Assembly (NCBI GenBank): GCA_031270865.1
Contig: JAISWI010000010.1
Span: forward strand, 1-61,825
DNA: 61,825 nucleotides
Source: Oscillospiraceae bacterium
Lineage (GTDB): Bacteria; Bacillota; Clostridia; Christensenellales; Aristaeellaceae
Reading direction: 5' to 3'
The position numbers and the translations under genes are program-made. Under the pieces are notes generated by a model. That model saw only the letters and a list, made by a program, of their open reading frames with translations. It made no database searches and was not told the origin of the DNA. Shown one piece after another: positions 60,599-61,825 of the stretch (position 1 is the first letter of the stretch; the number at the start of each line of letters is the position of its first letter).

Positions 60599-60626
60599 GC
60601 GGGCTGCCGCTTGAACGGCAGCCCGC
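60599..60626. terminator. Bidirectional hairpin between convergent genes
   Basis: GCGGGCTGCCG (60599-60609) pairs with CGGCAGCCCGC (60616-60626), an 11-bp perfect stem with a 6-base loop, immediately after the PIN-TRAM gene and 35 bp from the end of the convergent small gene. Confidence 0.7.
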
Positions 60627-60660
60627 GCTATAATGGCGTTAGGCTAATATAGCGGGTTTG

Positions 60661-61053
60661 TTAGAATCCCGGCCCGGTAAACTCGTTGCAAGAGCCTGGT
60701 ATCTGGTACGTGAACCCGCCTGAGTAGCCCGGATGCGCGCCCAGGACCATCAGCATCTTGCGCATGAACATGCACTCCAGCTGGTTGACGGCCTGAACCA
60801 TCTCCGACATCTCATCGTCTATGGTAAGCACGTCCTTAGGGCCAAGGATGGTCATGCCCGTGCAGTCGGTGTACAGCGGCCCGGACCAGTCGGCGAACAG
60901 CTGCAGCTTCTCGCCCTCGGCGTTAAGGATGTGGGCGACCGCCATTTCCTGCGCGGCTATCGAGAGCAGCACTTCATTCATGGCAAGGGTGCTGTCCAGC
61001 TCCTGTTCCCCGTCCTGAACAATGTCCGGCAAGTAGGTGTTTGGCATTGACAT
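60661..61053 (-). CDS. Putative spore- or surface-associated small protein, paralogue 1
   Basis: The 130-residue protein starts MSMPNTYLPDIVQDG and has the helix LLSIAAQEMAVAHILNAEGEKLQLF. This is the motif (IAxxExAxxHIxNAEGEKxQ) of small proteins that stand beside exosporium or collagen-like genes in Clostridia and Bacilli. The second half has a helix with an MEQ/VNQLECMFMRKM pattern and a Gly-rich tail. No enzyme motif is seen; I infer a structural role, perhaps in the spore coat. CAGGAGG precedes the ATG. It shares its plan with the gene at 61123. Confidence 0.75.
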   Translation of the reverse strand: MSMPNTYLPDIVQDGEQELDSTLAMNEVLLSIAAQEMAVAHILNAEGEKLQLFADWSGPLYTDCTGMTILGPKDVLTIDDEMSEMVQAVNQLECMFMRKMLMVLGAHPGYSGGFTYQIPGSCNEFTGPGF

Positions 61054-61122
61054 AAGGATTTCCTCCTGATTCGCGGCCTAGCGGCGCGTTTTTAATGTAT
61101 CTGGCTGCCGGGATTGCTCCGG

Positions 61123-61512
61123 TTATGGCTCGTTAAGCGTGCCGCAGTTAGCGTCGGGCCATTGCGGGCAGTTGACCTCTTCGGCGCTGTCGACGTTCTC
61201 GCAGGCGGCGGCCATGGTGAGGATCAGCTTCTTGCTGAGCGAGCACTCATACTCTTCAATGCTCTTCATAAGGTTTTGGATTGAATCCGACATATGCTCG
61301 TAATCATCCATGGTTATCTCGCACAGCATGGGATTCTCGGGGTCGGAGAACATCTGGATCTCTTCGCCTTTGGCGTTCATCATGTGCGCGAGCGCGTATT
61401 CCTGCATGGCGACTGACAGCATAATGTTAGCCAGCACCGTTTCGAGCCTGGTACCCTGACCCGTCGGCCCTTCTAGGTCGTAGTTTGGTACGTAAAGTTT
61501 AGGCATTGACAT
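61123..61512 (-). CDS. Putative spore- or surface-associated small protein, paralogue 2
   Basis: The 129-residue protein begins MSMPKLYVPNYDLEG and carries IMLSVAMQEYALAHMMNAKGEEIQMF, the counterpart of the motif in the neighbour at 60661. A helical segment (MSDSIQNLMKSIEEYECSLSKKLIL) and a cysteine-containing tail follow. The frame is open to 61641, but GGGAGGG lies 8 bases before the ATG at 61512 and this start gives the same beginning (MSMPxxYxP) as the paralogue. The upstream in-frame 43 residues (MFDMERKLCEALKAAG and on) could be a real N-terminal extension. The pair probably arose by duplication. Confidence 0.75.
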   Translation of the reverse strand: MSMPKLYVPNYDLEGPTGQGTRLETVLANIMLSVAMQEYALAHMMNAKGEEIQMFSDPENPMLCEITMDDYEHMSDSIQNLMKSIEEYECSLSKKLILTMAAACENVDSAEEVNCPQWPDANCGTLNEP

Positions 61513-61737
61513 AAGCGATACCCTCCCAACGCAAAGATTGCTGATGTTCCCCGAGGGCGTCCACGGTTCGGTATAGCCGTGACGCGGCTTGACGCCAGCG
61601 GCCTTCAGCGCCTCGCAGAGCTTTCGCTCCATATCGAACACCCTTCATGCCTCATCCTATGCGATGGAACAGGCGTCGTGCCATTCCCGGCTTGTACTCA
61701 TTTTGTCGGATCGCGCGGGTACATGGAGGAACAATCC

Positions 61738-61825
61738 ACCCTGGCCACGAGGGTCCAGCGTCACGCTGGTCAGGGGGTCAAGGGGGGTGAAACCCCCTTG
61801 CGGGGCCTGGGGCGGCGCCCCAGCG
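61738..61825. repeat. Dispersed intergenic repeat, copy C (inverted), running off the window
   Basis: ACCCTGGCCACGAGGGTCC, then AGCGTCACGCTGGTC and GGGGTGAAACCCCCTTG, is the inverse of copies A (37031) and B (45105). It is closer to copy B than to A. Confidence 0.85.

Overview
The window looks like chromosomal DNA of a spore-forming, anaerobic Clostridia-type Firmicute (Bacillota) of fairly high GC. The evidence is strong AGGAGG ribosome binding sites with some GTG/TTG starts, a division and cell wall (dcw) cluster with a PASTA-domain penicillin-binding protein and a diaminopimelate-type MurE, a T-box in front of valS, LplB/LplC-type sugar transporters with AraC regulators, twin FeoA proteins and oxygen-sensitive nitrogenase-like genes. 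This placement is an inference from gene content; no rRNA gene is present.

Region by region. 1-2066 is a decayed, AT-richer patch: the end of a formylglycine-enzyme/C-type-lectin-fold gene on the minus strand and a frameshifted HSP90-like ATPase pseudogene. 2067-9610 (minus) is a carbohydrate uptake operon: solute-binding protein, secreted protein, two permeases, an unknown protein and an esterase, divergent from an AraC regulator (9861-11051). 11052-11880 holds only remnants. 11881-20094 (minus) is a second sugar operon: LplB and LplC permeases, binding protein, a membrane-bound AraC-type sensor-regulator and an alpha-L-rhamnosidase-like glycosidase. 20361-20896 is a feoA-feoA unit behind a palindromic operator, without feoB.

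20.9-31.0 kb is the most striking part: a compact nitrogenase-like locus. NifH-, NifX- and NifB-like genes (minus) diverge from NifK-like, NifD-like, cysteine synthase, a second NifX-like protein and a sulfonate/nitrate-type ABC transporter (plus). Both promoters carry the same ATTCATA-N9-TATGAWW dyad. The window has no nifEN, nifV or ammonium-assimilation gene, but it has sulfur genes. The best reading is a nitrogenase-like reductase that takes sulfur (or another element) from an imported small molecule, comparable to methylthio-alkane reductase (MarBHDK), with cysteine synthase capturing the product.

31.0-37.1 kb has two families of short tandem repeats around a sugar isomerase, then a type II topoisomerase pair. 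37.1-38.6 kb has degV and a membrane protein. 38.9-52.4 kb (minus) is the dcw cluster in the order mraZ-ftsL-PBP-murE-mraY-murD-ftsW-murA-ftsQ-ftsA-ftsZ; rsmH, murF, murG, murC and murB are absent from it. 52.5-54.1 kb has a cupin and a galactonate-dehydratase-like enolase-superfamily enzyme, followed by almost 1 kb of minisatellite and palindromic repeats. 55.0-58.1 kb is valS with its T-box leader. 58.1-60.6 kb has an Eis-like acetyltransferase and a PIN-TRAM membrane protein. The right end has two paralogous small proteins of probable spore or surface function and the third copy of a dispersed intergenic repeat.
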